DNA of 64,000 bases from JAXMHB01 sp046346965 (GTDB lineage Bacteria; Pseudomonadota; Gammaproteobacteria; Xanthomonadales; SZUA-5), in the NCBI GenBank assembly GCA_046346965.1, contig JAXMHB010000004.1:62001-126000 (forward strand), written 5' to 3'. The notes beneath the pieces were generated by a model. It saw nothing but the letters and a program-made list of their open reading frames with translations, made no database searches and was not told the DNA's origin. Shown in pieces: positions 18,189 to 27,619 of the stretch (position 1 is the stretch's first letter; each line of letters begins with the position of its first letter). Position numbers and translations under genes: made by a program.

Positions 18189-18788
18189 GTGGCCGATGTT
18201 CTGATCTTGTACTACAGCCGTCACGGCAGCACGGCGCAGTTGGCGCGGCGCATTGCCTCGGGGGTCGAAGAAGTGCCCGGCATGCAGGCGCGCGTGCGCA
18301 CCGTGCCCGAGGTGGTCGCCCACGCCGGCGCGGTGGCCGCGCCCGAGATCCCGGCAGACGGACCGCCCTTTGTCAGCTTGCAGGACCTGTCCGAGTGCGC
18401 CGGATTGATCCTCGGCAGCCCGACGCGCTTCGGCAATATGGCGGCGCCACTCAAGCATTTTCTGGACACCACCGCGTCAGCGTGGCTGGCAGGCACGCTG
18501 ACGGGCAAGCCAGCGGCGGTGTTCACCTCGACCAGCAGCCCGCATGGCGGGCAGGAGAGCACGCTGCTCAGCATGATGCTGCCGCTGCTGCACCACGGCA
18601 TGCTGCTGGTCGGATTGCCCTACAGTGAGCCAGGGCTCAGCCGCACCCAGGGCGGCGGCTCACCTTACGGCGCCGCCCATCTGGCCCGCGGCCATGCCGA
18701 TGTGCAACTGACCGAGGACGAGCGCGCGCTGGCGCGGGCCCTGGGACGGCGCGTTGCCGAACTGGCGCGCAGGTTGGGCCAGCCATGA
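18189..18788 (+). CDS. wrbA: NAD(P)H:quinone oxidoreductase, WrbA type
   Basis: A 199-residue flavodoxin-like protein. ILYYSRHGSTAQLARRIASGV is the FMN phosphate loop, GSPTRFGNMAAPLKHFLD and the STSSPHGGQESTLL block are WrbA signatures. It reduces quinones by two electrons, limiting oxidative stress. The start is GTG 18189, with TGGAG upstream. Its stop overlaps the DUF2069 gene by ATGA. Confidence 0.92.
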   Translation: MADVLILYYSRHGSTAQLARRIASGVEEVPGMQARVRTVPEVVAHAGAVAAPEIPADGPPFVSLQDLSECAGLILGSPTRFGNMAAPLKHFLDTTASAWLAGTLTGKPAAVFTSTSSPHGGQESTLLSMMLPLLHHGMLLVGLPYSEPGLSRTQGGGSPYGAAHLARGHADVQLTEDERALARALGRRVAELARRLGQP

Positions 18789-19111
18789 TCTGGACGCGAG
18801 TGGCCTGGGCGGCGATTGCGCTGCTGCTGACGCTGCGGTTGGCCTGGGAGGCCGGGCAGGGCGCGGCGTGGACTGCCAGCGTGGCTTCGGCGCTGTGGCC
18901 CTTTCTACCGTTGATCGTGGCGCTGGCCTTCAGACTGCGCGGCGCGCTGATCTATGCCGGCATCGGCGCCTGGCTGTGTTTCAGCCACGGCGTCATGGAG
19001 GCCTACGCCAGCAGTGCGGCGCGTGGCTGGGCTTGGGCCGAAATCCTGCTGAGCCTGATCTATTTCCTGGCCTTGTGGTTGCGCTGGCGCCAACAAAAAG
19101 CCCGGCACTGA
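18785..19111 (+). CDS. DUF2069 membrane protein
   Basis: A 108-residue protein with three to four hydrophobic helices and a WLRWRQQ C-terminus, matching DUF2069 proteins found after wrbA in gammaproteobacteria. The RLRGALIYAGIGAWLCFSHGVMEAYA segment is the family core. Function unknown. Coupled to wrbA by ATGA and followed by a strong hairpin. Confidence 0.85.
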   Translation: MIWTRVAWAAIALLLTLRLAWEAGQGAAWTASVASALWPFLPLIVALAFRLRGALIYAGIGAWLCFSHGVMEAYASSAARGWAWAEILLSLIYFLALWLRWRQQKARH

Positions 19112-19120
19112 GCCGGGCTT
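19098..19120 (+). terminator. Hairpin overlapping the end of the DUF2069 gene
   Basis: Nine-bp stem AAGCCCGGC/GCCGGGCTT with a five-base loop. It spans the stop codon and is preceded by an A-run, so on the minus strand it is followed by Ts. It could terminate transcription in both directions. Confidence 0.6.
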
Positions 19121-19135
19121 CTGGATCCAAGCGCT

Positions 19136-19162
19136 GGGAGGGCCCGAGTGTCGGGCCCTCCC
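19136..19162. terminator. Twelve-bp perfect hairpin between convergent genes
   Basis: A perfect 12-bp stem (GGGAGGGCCCGA against its complement) with a GTG loop, ten bases before the acylase stop. There is no T-run. Placement between convergent genes favours a bidirectional terminator or transcript-end stabiliser. Confidence 0.6.
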
Positions 19163-19171
19163 GCGTGGGGC

Positions 19172-22003
19172 TCAGGGCGTGAAGTTCAGACGCGAGGTCT
19201 CCAGCGCCACCGCAGCGTCGCGGCCCACCACCAGCGGCTTGTAGGCATTCACCAGCCAGCGCGGCAGCTGGCTGATGTAGGCCGGACTCAGCAAGGAGCC
19301 GCTCTGTCCGCCCGGATAGATCTGCTGGGCGTTGATGGGATTGGACATGCTGGCCACGAAGCGGCGCACCGGGCCGTTGGTGAACATGAAGCCGTTCAAG
19401 GTGTTGGCGCGGACGCCCACATCGGAATCGTCCACCACTTCGTAGTTGCCCGGCCGCGCCACGCCCGGCAGATTCGGCGCCAGGTTGGTGATCGGGAAGG
19501 GATTCGCGCCCGGAATGTTGAACGGGCCACCGAGCGGGTGAGTGAATACGATGCGATGCAGCTTGCCCCAACGGTAGTTGTTCTGGTCAGTGGACTGACC
19601 AAAGGCCGGGGCGAAATCGGCGCTGGCGAGCAGGTTCAGGCCGTCCTTGAGACTCTTCAGAATCAGGTAATCGCGCGCGGCTTCAGGGCTCGGAGCGCCC
19701 GAGACCACGAAGAAGTCCAGACCTGACGCACCTTTGCCACGTGCAGTGGCGAAGTTGTCGAACAGATTTTTCAGCGCACGCAGAGTTTCTTCGTTACCCG
19801 GCAGATTGGATCCCAGACCCACGCGCGAGAGCGTGGCGTCGATGACGTTGCGCACCAACTGGTTACGCCAGAAGGTGTACAGCGTGGTCGCCACCGAGTT
19901 GGCGATCTCGTTCGCCGAAGGCTCCGGCAGATTGGCCGGATTGTCGCCCGGGTCGTAGCCCTCGCGGATACCGGTCGGCGTGCTGAGGTCCCAGGCGCGC
20001 ACGCGCTGCACCGCAGCCGCCACGGCAGGATCGGCCCGCAGTGCGGCGAGCTGCGACCAGGCGCCAGTGGCGCCGGCGTTGTCGAAGGCAGCCAGCAAGG
20101 TGGGACGCAACAGTTCTGCGTCGAGCGGCTGGTTGTTGGCCTGCCACTGGCGCATGTCGTCCAGCGAGACCTTGACGCCGGCGTCCAGCTTGGCCTTGAT
20201 CAAACGATCGACGCGGCCGATGCGGAAATCGGAGTAGCGCGCGTTCAGATAGTAGGCACCGCCGCCCGGCCGGGTCTGGTTGAAGGCATTGTTATCCAAG
20301 GTGTTGCCGACCGGATCGCCGTTGGCATTGGCGAGATAGCCGCTGGCCGGATTGGTCGCCGCCGGCAGTTCGGCGATTGGCATCAGCTCGAAGGGCGTCA
20401 CCTGATTGAGCTGCGTCGTGGTGCGCGGCATCCACTCGTGCTTGCGAGCCCCGGTGCCGTCGCGGACGACGAAGGGCGGCACGCCGCCATCCAGCGTGCC
20501 GGTGGTCTGCAGGTCGGTGCGCAGCGGCAGCTCGCCGGGCGCCGTGTAGGCAATGTTGCCGTCCACATCGGCGTACGCGAAGTTCTGCGACAGCCCGTCG
20601 AAGAAGGTCAGCGCCTCGCGGAACTCGCTCAGGCTCTGTGCGCGCGACAGGCGACGATAGGTTTCCAGTTCCTGGGTGGCGCCCCAGCCGGTGTAGGCGA
20701 CGCTGAGCCCGGTATCGCCGGTGATCGAGACCACCGGGCCGTTGTTGCGGCGCGGCACGATGATGGTCACGCCGCCGTTGGTGTAGCCGATCGCGTTGCT
20801 GCGCGTGACGTTGTCGGGCACCTGATCGCCGACGCTGTTGACGAAGAAGCTCTGGAACACCCAGACCACCGGCTCAGCCACGCCGTTATGCAGCGTGTGC
20901 GTCGGCAGACCGTAGGTGTTGAGACGGAACTTCTCCGAGAAGGTGTCCGACAGATCCATCGGATTGACGGTCTGCCCCCAGCAATGCCGCGTGGTGCAGC
21001 CGAGCAGCACATTGGGCGTGCCCGGAATCACCACACCGACGGCGTCCATCGGCTGCGGGTACTGCGGATCGGTGGAGTAGATGTGCGCCTCGTTCCACAG
21101 CGCCTGGATGTTCAGCGCCAGATGCGGGTCGTTGGCGATCAAGGGCTTGCCGTCGACGGTCTTGCTGCCGTGGATGATCCACCAGTTGCTGCCGCCGCGC
21201 TTGGCGTTGGTTTCCAGCAGCGGTGCCAGCCAGGGATTGTCCTTCACTGCGTTGACATGCTGCTGCGCCGCAAACAGAGTTTCGGCATCGATCGTCGGCA
21301 CCGTGTCCGAGGTAGCCGACTTGTCGGCCTCGCTGCCGCCGATGCTGCTCAGGAAGTTGGGCACCGTGATGCGACCGTCAGCGGGTTTGACGCGTGACAG
21401 ATCCTCGAAAAACAGTTTGGTGCCATCGAAACCGGCAGCAGCGCCAGCCTGCTGATAGGCGCCGAGGCGCACCGTCAAGCCGGTGTCGTCATCAAATCCG
21501 TTCTGCAGCATCAACAGCTTGCCGATCACGAAGGTGTCGACCGGCGACCACGGTTCGATGCGGGTCAGTTCCAGCGCGGCATATTCCACCGGCAGCTGCG
21601 TCGCATTGCGCAGCCAGAAGTTCACGCCATTGGTGTAGGCCTGGATGGTGCTGCGCAGCTTGGTATTGGACTCCACATAGCTGGCCCAGGCGGCGCGGCG
21701 CAAACCCAAGGTGCGCAGCTGGACGTCGCTGGAGAGCGCGGCCGGACCGGCCAGTTCGGCAAAGGTGCCGCTGGCCACACGCCGCAGGTAATCCATCTGG
21801 AACATGCGGTCGCGCGCATGTGCGTAGCCGAGCAGGAAGGCGGCGTCTTCGTCGCTGGATGCCAGGATCGTCGGAACGCCTTCGGCATCGTAGGAAATGG
21901 AGCCCGGGGCTTTCAATCCGGGGGCGGTGATGGTCTGGGCATCGACACTGGACATTCCGACCAGCGCTGCCAGCAAAGCGGCAACCAAGGGGGTACGCAA
22001 CAT
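19172..22003 (-). CDS. Penicillin acylase family (AHL acylase-like) Ntn hydrolase
   Basis: A 943-residue secreted proenzyme: signal peptide (LVAALLAALVGMSSVDA), alpha chain, spacer and beta chain. RGGSNWWIIHGSKT holds the nucleophile Ser272 that becomes the beta-chain N-terminus after autocleavage. GYAHARDRMFQMD is the alpha-chain motif, and NDPHLALN follows the nucleophile. Members cleave amide bonds of penicillins, acyl-homoserine lactones or acylated peptides. The substrate cannot be told from sequence. Length is at the long end for the family, with extended beta chain. Confidence 0.9.
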   Translation of the reverse strand: MLRTPLVAALLAALVGMSSVDAQTITAPGLKAPGSISYDAEGVPTILASSDEDAAFLLGYAHARDRMFQMDYLRRVASGTFAELAGPAALSSDVQLRTLGLRRAAWASYVESNTKLRSTIQAYTNGVNFWLRNATQLPVEYAALELTRIEPWSPVDTFVIGKLLMLQNGFDDDTGLTVRLGAYQQAGAAAGFDGTKLFFEDLSRVKPADGRITVPNFLSSIGGSEADKSATSDTVPTIDAETLFAAQQHVNAVKDNPWLAPLLETNAKRGGSNWWIIHGSKTVDGKPLIANDPHLALNIQALWNEAHIYSTDPQYPQPMDAVGVVIPGTPNVLLGCTTRHCWGQTVNPMDLSDTFSEKFRLNTYGLPTHTLHNGVAEPVVWVFQSFFVNSVGDQVPDNVTRSNAIGYTNGGVTIIVPRRNNGPVVSITGDTGLSVAYTGWGATQELETYRRLSRAQSLSEFREALTFFDGLSQNFAYADVDGNIAYTAPGELPLRTDLQTTGTLDGGVPPFVVRDGTGARKHEWMPRTTTQLNQVTPFELMPIAELPAATNPASGYLANANGDPVGNTLDNNAFNQTRPGGGAYYLNARYSDFRIGRVDRLIKAKLDAGVKVSLDDMRQWQANNQPLDAELLRPTLLAAFDNAGATGAWSQLAALRADPAVAAAVQRVRAWDLSTPTGIREGYDPGDNPANLPEPSANEIANSVATTLYTFWRNQLVRNVIDATLSRVGLGSNLPGNEETLRALKNLFDNFATARGKGASGLDFFVVSGAPSPEAARDYLILKSLKDGLNLLASADFAPAFGQSTDQNNYRWGKLHRIVFTHPLGGPFNIPGANPFPITNLAPNLPGVARPGNYEVVDDSDVGVRANTLNGFMFTNGPVRRFVASMSNPINAQQIYPGGQSGSLLSPAYISQLPRWLVNAYKPLVVGRDAAVALETSRLNFTP

Positions 22004-22108
22004 GGGTCAAACCTTCTGCGGAGAGGCTTGCCGAGCATCCTACGCGGGCGCCAAAAGGGCACGCTGCGATGCGTCAAAAGTGCGGGCGCGTGGCGCGCGG
22101 AAAGACGC

Positions 22109-23050
22109 TCAGCGCTGCCCAAACAGCGCCGCTGCGCTGCGCCCGGTGCGCGCTTCGAACCAATCCTCGATCAGCCGCGCCGACAGCGACACCGGCGGCG
22201 GCAGCCGCAGCGTGTCGCTGGCGACGGCGTGCTCCAGTTCTTCCGGGCTGAACCAGGCCGCGTGTTCCAGTTCGTCGCCGTAACGCAACTCGGCTCCGGC
22301 GGCGCGGGCGGTGAATCCCAGCATCAAACTGGACGGGAAGGGCCAGGGCTGCGAGGAGTGGTAGTCGCACTCCACGACCTCGACACCCGATTCCTCGCGC
22401 ACTTCGCGCCGCAAGGCGTCCTCCAGCGTCTCGCCGGGCTCGACAAAGCCGGCCAGTACCGAATAGCGCTTCGGCGGCCACGCAGCCTGCCGTCCCAGCA
22501 GACAGCGACCCTGATGCTCGACCAGCACGATGATGGCCGGATCCAGTCGCGGGAAGTGCTCGCTCTGGCACTCCGGGCGTGTGCAGCGGCGGCGGTGACC
22601 GCCCAGTTCGACACGCGTGCTGGCGCCGCAGACACCGCAATAGCGATGCCGGAGATGCCAGTGGAGCAGGGCGCGCGCGTAGGCGGCGAAACCGGCTTCG
22701 ACGGCATTGAGGCGCATCGCCGCCAGACGCAGGTCCAGCCATTGCGCATCTGCGCCGGCGAGCGACTCGCGCCTCGCCTCGTCGACCAGCAATACGGCAA
22801 CCGGAGCGCCTTCATGCAGGCCGAGGAACAGTTGCTTCGGCGAGTGGCTGTCGACCGTGGTGGCCAGCGCCCCGTGATTGAGCAGGCGCTCGCCGGTATC
22901 GACCAACACTTCGCCGCGCTGACTCAGATAGAACACCAGCGCCGGCGCGCCGGCATATTCGCCGCGCTCCGCCGCCTCGCGCCATTGCGCAGAGCGATCC
23001 AGCGGCGAGGCGGCAAAGCGGTTGCGCGCGCTGTTGGCGCTGGCGCTCAC
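22109..23050 (-). CDS. nudC: NAD(+) diphosphatase (Nudix hydrolase)
   Basis: A 313-residue protein. A CGVCG...CTRPEC zinc ribbon (about residues 140-165) is followed by the Nudix domain with box GFVEPGETLEDALRREVREESG, here spanning the G-x5-E-x7-REUxEExG consensus, and the NudC-type SQPWPFPSSLMLGF motif that confers NAD(H) specificity. It hydrolyses NADH to NMNH and AMP and can remove NAD caps from RNA. The start is a GTG without an obvious ribosome site, six bases after erpA, so translation may depend on erpA. Confidence 0.93.
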   Translation of the reverse strand: MSASANSARNRFAASPLDRSAQWREAAERGEYAGAPALVFYLSQRGEVLVDTGERLLNHGALATTVDSHSPKQLFLGLHEGAPVAVLLVDEARRESLAGADAQWLDLRLAAMRLNAVEAGFAAYARALLHWHLRHRYCGVCGASTRVELGGHRRRCTRPECQSEHFPRLDPAIIVLVEHQGRCLLGRQAAWPPKRYSVLAGFVEPGETLEDALRREVREESGVEVVECDYHSSQPWPFPSSLMLGFTARAAGAELRYGDELEHAAWFSPEELEHAVASDTLRLPPPVSLSARLIEDWFEARTGRSAAALFGQR

Positions 23051-23056
23051 GCTGCG

Positions 23057-23404
23057 TCAGACCGAGAACGAGGAACCGCAGCCGCAGGTGGTCTTCGCGT
23101 TTGGATTGCGAATGACGAACTGCGCGCCATGCAGACTCTCGCTGTAATCCACCTCGGCGCCGGCCAGATATTGCAGGCTGACGGGGTCGACGATCAGCGT
23201 GACGCCATCGGTCTCCACCAGGGTATCGTCCTCCTGGGCCTGCTCGTCGAAACTGAAGCCGTACTGGAAGCCGGAGCAGCCGCCGCCCTGTATGTACACC
23301 CGCAGTTTCAGGGCCGGATTGCCTTCCTCCAGCATCAGTTCGCGCACCTTGCGCGCCGCTGCCGTCGTGAAGGCCAACTGCTCATCGACGCTAGTCACCG
23401 ACAT
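23057..23404 (-). CDS. erpA: Iron-sulfur cluster insertion protein ErpA
   Basis: A 115-residue A-type carrier. The three cluster-ligand cysteines are in GGGCSGFQYG and TTCGCGSSF at the C-terminus. It delivers Fe-S clusters to apo-enzymes. ATG 23404 has GAGGA nine bases upstream and gives the length of E. coli ErpA; an ATG three codons earlier is possible. It follows the bactofilin gene and precedes nudC. Confidence 0.93.
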   Translation of the reverse strand: MSVTSVDEQLAFTTAAARKVRELMLEEGNPALKLRVYIQGGGCSGFQYGFSFDEQAQEDDTLVETDGVTLIVDPVSLQYLAGAEVDYSESLHGAQFVIRNPNAKTTCGCGSSFSV

Positions 23405-23439
23405 GATCGTCATCCTCTACTGTGCCCGCACGGCCCGAT

Positions 23440-23844
23440 TCAGGCGGACTCGGGCTTGGGCAACTGTTTGCGTGGCTCGTCCTGATGCACCATCTGGCCA
23501 TTGACCTGGGCACCGGCGGCCATCTCCAGCACGCGATAGTAGACGTTGCCGCGTATGCGCGCCGTAGGGCCGAGGCGCAAGCGGTCGGCGGTGACATCGC
23601 CCAGCAGCTCGCCATCGATCTCGGCGGTCGGCGCCTGGATCTGGCCCTCGATCTGGCCGCGCTCGTACAACTTCAGGACGGCGTCGCCGCTGTCGTCGGC
23701 GACCACCGTGCCCTTGATCTTGCCTTCGACGATGAAGGTGCCGGCAAAGCGGAGGTCACCGACGATGCTCATGCGCTCGCCGAACAGGCCGTCCACTGCG
23801 CCACCGACGCTGCTGGGTTTGACTGCTTTCTTGTCACCGAACAT
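23440..23844 (-). CDS. Bactofilin
   Basis: A 134-residue polymer-forming cytoskeletal protein. The centre is a right-handed beta-helix built from repeats such as GTFIVEGKIKGTVVA, RGQIEGQIQAPTAEIDGELLGDV and ARIRGNVYYRVLEM, with short disordered Pro/Lys tails. Bactofilins form filaments that scaffold cell-wall enzymes at the inner membrane. The start overlaps the stop of the DUF6776-like gene (TGATG), so the two are coupled and the partner may be its membrane anchor. Confidence 0.92.
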   Translation of the reverse strand: MFGDKKAVKPSSVGGAVDGLFGERMSIVGDLRFAGTFIVEGKIKGTVVADDSGDAVLKLYERGQIEGQIQAPTAEIDGELLGDVTADRLRLGPTARIRGNVYYRVLEMAAGAQVNGQMVHQDEPRKQLPKPESA

Positions 23845-24578
23845 CAGGTATCCCCTTGACTGACAATGTCTTTCCAGACGAATTCACGCTCGATCACACC
23901 ACCGCCCGCCGGACTGACGCGGACCTTGACGGTGGACGGCCGGAAACCATCGGGAAGCATGAACAAGCCGGCGAGTTGCTGGAAGTACTTGAAGGAAAAA
24001 TCGAGGTCGGCGTTGGCGCTGCCAAGGTCGGTCAGGCCCAGGCGCACATTGCCCTGGGCGCCACTGCCGCTGACGGTGATCTCTACCTTGCCCTCGGCCT
24101 GACGATTGCGCTTGAGGTTCTGGCTCAGCGTCAGGGCGTATTGAAAGGTGCCGGGCTGATCGGTCTCGCGCAGTGCCAGACTGTGCACGGAAATGCCAGG
24201 CTGCTGGGCGCCGCCTTCCATCAGCCGCTGATAGAAGCTGAGATCGTTGCGCAGCGAGGCCAGTTCCTCCTGACGGGCGGCGAGGGCTGTCTGCAATTCC
24301 TGCGTCGCACGCTCGGCCACCTGCTCGCCGCGCTCGTGCTGAGCCACACGACGCTGCAGTTCCTCGATCTGCGCACGCGCCACGGCCAGTTCGCTGCGCG
24401 CACTCGCCAGCTCCGTGGTGGCATTGGCGTACTGCGGCACGACGCTGGCGCGGACGTAGAGGTAGATTCCCAGCAGCGACACCAGCCACAGCAGGCCGAT
24501 GGCGACGCCGATACGCCACGGTCGTCGCGGGTCGTACTCGACGACGCGCACGCGCCGACTGGGGGATTCGCTGCGCAT
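23844..24578 (-). CDS. Single-pass coiled-coil protein (DUF6776-like)
   Basis: A 244-residue protein: basic cytoplasmic N-terminus, one membrane helix (IGVAIGLLWLVSLLGIYLYV, residues about 23-42), a long coiled coil (about 50-120: TTELASARSELAVARAQIEEL and on) and a beta-rich C-terminal domain. It is always found beside bactofilin in relatives I recall, and here it is coupled to it. A role in envelope shape with bactofilin is inference. Confidence 0.78.
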   Translation of the reverse strand: MRSESPSRRVRVVEYDPRRPWRIGVAIGLLWLVSLLGIYLYVRASVVPQYANATTELASARSELAVARAQIEELQRRVAQHERGEQVAERATQELQTALAARQEELASLRNDLSFYQRLMEGGAQQPGISVHSLALRETDQPGTFQYALTLSQNLKRNRQAEGKVEITVSGSGAQGNVRLGLTDLGSANADLDFSFKYFQQLAGLFMLPDGFRPSTVKVRVSPAGGGVIEREFVWKDIVSQGDT

Positions 24579-24818
24579 CAGGCGATGACGGTTGGCCGGC
24601 AGGGAGACCCGGCTTATAGCCGCGCACGCCCGCAGCTCACAAGACAGTCGCCGAGCGCGTTCATCCAGAGCAAACCGCCGCGCACACGGCGTCGTCAGGC
24701 TTTCGGTGACACTCGTTGTCAGTCACTGCGCAAACAAAGCCCGATGCGTCCCGATCCGGGCTGGTAGGGCTCGGTGCCGCTGGTATAGTCGGGCGCATTC
24801 AAGCGCTTAGAGCTGGTC

Positions 24819-27542
24819 GTGCTGCCCAAGGACGAGACACAGCAAAATGCGGAACTGCGTCAGGCCTTTCTGAAGCACTTGCCGCGGCGAGTGGAGATGG
24901 TGCGCAAGCGCGGCCATCGCGTCTGCAGGGGCGTGTGGGACGTCAACACGGTCACTCTGTTGTACCAGGATGTGCAGGGACTGGCGGGGGCCTCCGGGCG
25001 TTACGGCCTGCTCGAGGCCAGCGAGCGCCTGTACCAGATCGAGCGCCTGCTGGAGCCATTCATCCGTCAGTTGCGGATGCCGAGCGCCGACGACCGCCTG
25101 CAGATCGAACAGCAACTGGAGGCGTTGGTTGCCGCTGCAGAGCCGCCCACGCCGACCGTGCGCAGCGCGCGCGAGTTGCACGTGAGCGCGCCCGAACGCG
25201 TCCCGGCATCGGTGATTCCAAACAGCCTCCGCCCCCCGGAAGAGTACTGGCGCCGTTTCAGCCACCGCGAGGTGGCGATGATCAGCAGCGAGACGCACGG
25301 CACACCGCCGGCTCCGCAGGCGCCCGCTGAGCGCTGGGCCGCAGGCGCTGTCACCGAGGCCGCGCAGCAGTTGACCAATGCCGACTCGGTGTTTGCGCTG
25401 GATGCCGCGCACTCGGCGCAGGCCACGGCGCACACGCCGCTGGCGGGCGCAGCGCCGGCTACCAGCGACGCTCCAACCGAGAGCGCGCCGAAGCCCGCGG
25501 CGCGTCCACGCACCGGCCGCATTTTCTATCTGTCGGACATCACGCCCTTCGCGCGCGAGCTGACCCAGCAGATGACTGGCTTCGGCTACACGGTCGATCG
25601 TCAGGAGAGCCCCGAGGAACTGAAGGAAATGCTCGGTTCGCTGGCGCCCGACCTGATCGTCATCGACGCCGAATTTTTCGAGCAGATCGAGCATCTGGGC
25701 GAGTTCGTCAAGCGCGTGCGCCAGCGCGTTCCCGGCAAGCTGCCGTTGATGGCCTTCTCGGAGGTCAACGATCTTGGCGCTCGACTGAAAGCGATGCGCG
25801 CTGGCGTCGATGTCTATATCCCGTTGCCGATGCCGGCCCACGAGGCGGGCTTGCGCGTGCGCGAGCTGCTGGAAGTGGAGAACGACAACCCCTTCCGCGT
25901 GATGATCGTGGAGGATGACCGTTCGCAGGCGATGTTTGCCGAGTCGGTGTTGCGCAAGGCCGGCATGGAAACGCTGGCGGTGATGGATCCGCTGGAAACG
26001 CTGGAGAAACTGGAGCGCTTCAAGCCGGATCTGGTGCTGATGGACTTGTACATGCCGAACATCAGCGGCTTGGAACTGACCTCGATCATTCGTGAGCGCG
26101 ATCAGTTCATCAACACGCCGATCGTATTCTTGTCCGGCGAGCAGGACTCGGAAAAGCACTTTGAGGCGCTGTCGGCCGGCGGCGATGATTTTCTGGCCAA
26201 GCCGATCCGACCCAAGTTTCTGATCTCCGCGGTCAACAATCGGGCGCGACGCGCGCGGCAATTGGCGCGCAAACGGGTGCTTGATCCCAAGGATCCGACG
26301 ACGGGCCTGTACCACCGCACCTACGTCATCGACCGTCTCAACGAGTTGATGGCCAGCGATGATGGTCACGAACGCGCCGGCGGCGTGTTGTATGTCGAGA
26401 TCGAGGGTGCGCAGGCGCTCCGCGAGCAGAAGGGCTTGGCGGTGTACGAACCGGTGATGCGTCAGGTGGGCGCCACCGTTGCCAGTTACGCACGCCCGGA
26501 CGAGTTGGCGGCGCGCTATGGCGATTCGAGTTTCATCTTTCTCAGCCCGACGCGGACGCCGGCGGATCTGGAGCAGGCCGCGCGCGAACTGGTGCAGGGC
26601 TTGTCCCACCAGTTGGTCGAGGTCGATCAGCACAGTGTCCCGGTGGCCGCCCGCGTCGGCATTGTCAGCTTTGCTCCGCAGTTGGCCGACGCAGCCGAAA
26701 TGCTCAACGCGGCAGAGCGTGTCTGCATGCGCTCGAAGGCCACGCCCGGGAATCAGGTCGGTGTTTATCAGCCGGAAACGGCGGGCGGCGGCTTGGTCGA
26801 TGCCATTCGTCGCGCCATCGACAGCAACAGCTTCCAATTGCTGTTCCAGCCGATCGTGTCGCTGCATTCCACCGGGGAAGAGCAATACGAAGTGTTGCTG
26901 CGTCTGCGCAGCGACAGCGGCGAGATCATCGGTGCGCAGCAGATCATTGACACCGCCCGCGGCGCCGGTCTGGTGGCCAGCGTCGATCGTTGGTGTCTGG
27001 CGCAGTGCCTGCGCGTGATCGAGGACCGCAAACGTCAGGGCCGGCCGGTGCGCCTGTTTATCAACCAGTCGGTCGAGAGCACCTTGGAGCCCGACCGCAT
27101 CCCCTGGCTCAAACAGCTGCTGGACACCCGCCGAATTGCGCCGGACGCCGTCACCATCGAAATCAAACTCAGTGATGTGCTGGCGCGCATGCGCGAGGCT
27201 TTGGCCTTCTTTGAGGCGCTGCGCAAGATCGGCGTCAAAGTGGTGGTCGATGAATATGATGGCGGATTGACCGCGTTGCAGTTGCTGAGCGTCGTCTCTG
27301 CCGATTATCTCAAGCTGTCGGACAAATACACACGAGGGCACGGCGGGGCCGAGTATGCGGACGAATTACGCATGCTGGTGCGCGCCGCCCATGACGGCGG
27401 CCGTTATGTTATTGCGCCGAAGGTGGAGACCGCGCAAAGTGCGGCAGCGTTGTGGACGCTCGGCGTCGACCTGATTCAGGGCAACTTCGTCCAGCAACCG
27501 GGCGCTGATCTCGGCTTTGACTTCAGCGCCTCGGCGCTGTAA
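24819..27542 (+). CDS. Multidomain signalling protein: pseudo-Hpt, two receivers, degenerate GGDEF and EAL
   Basis: A 907-residue cytoplasmic protein. Residues 1-100 look like an Hpt domain (GLAGASG helix), but the phospho-accepting His is Gln (YQDVQG). Residues about 230-345 are a receiver with LIVIDAEF Asp but no Lys (IPLP where K-P is usual). Residues about 358-478 are an intact receiver: VEDD, phospho-Asp409 in LMDLYMP, SGE and LAKPI. About 490-650 is a GGDEF-like fold with no GGDEF signature (YGDSSFIFL). About 657-900 is an EAL fold with E-V-L in place of E-A-L and VVDEYDGG in place of DDFG. So it is probably a c-di-GMP sensor or scaffold rather than an enzyme. Start GTG 24819 is uncertain. 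Precedes the hybrid kinase by 77 bp. Confidence 0.88.
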   Translation: MLPKDETQQNAELRQAFLKHLPRRVEMVRKRGHRVCRGVWDVNTVTLLYQDVQGLAGASGRYGLLEASERLYQIERLLEPFIRQLRMPSADDRLQIEQQLEALVAAAEPPTPTVRSARELHVSAPERVPASVIPNSLRPPEEYWRRFSHREVAMISSETHGTPPAPQAPAERWAAGAVTEAAQQLTNADSVFALDAAHSAQATAHTPLAGAAPATSDAPTESAPKPAARPRTGRIFYLSDITPFARELTQQMTGFGYTVDRQESPEELKEMLGSLAPDLIVIDAEFFEQIEHLGEFVKRVRQRVPGKLPLMAFSEVNDLGARLKAMRAGVDVYIPLPMPAHEAGLRVRELLEVENDNPFRVMIVEDDRSQAMFAESVLRKAGMETLAVMDPLETLEKLERFKPDLVLMDLYMPNISGLELTSIIRERDQFINTPIVFLSGEQDSEKHFEALSAGGDDFLAKPIRPKFLISAVNNRARRARQLARKRVLDPKDPTTGLYHRTYVIDRLNELMASDDGHERAGGVLYVEIEGAQALREQKGLAVYEPVMRQVGATVASYARPDELAARYGDSSFIFLSPTRTPADLEQAARELVQGLSHQLVEVDQHSVPVAARVGIVSFAPQLADAAEMLNAAERVCMRSKATPGNQVGVYQPETAGGGLVDAIRRAIDSNSFQLLFQPIVSLHSTGEEQYEVLLRLRSDSGEIIGAQQIIDTARGAGLVASVDRWCLAQCLRVIEDRKRQGRPVRLFINQSVESTLEPDRIPWLKQLLDTRRIAPDAVTIEIKLSDVLARMREALAFFEALRKIGVKVVVDEYDGGLTALQLLSVVSADYLKLSDKYTRGHGGAEYADELRMLVRAAHDGGRYVIAPKVETAQSAAALWTLGVDLIQGNFVQQPGADLGFDFSASAL

Positions 27543-27619
27543 GCGTCGCTGGACCGTCGTTCACGCGAGGCGCTCGAGCAGGCACTCGCCAGTACAGATT
27601 GATTTGCAGGGGGTGGCGC

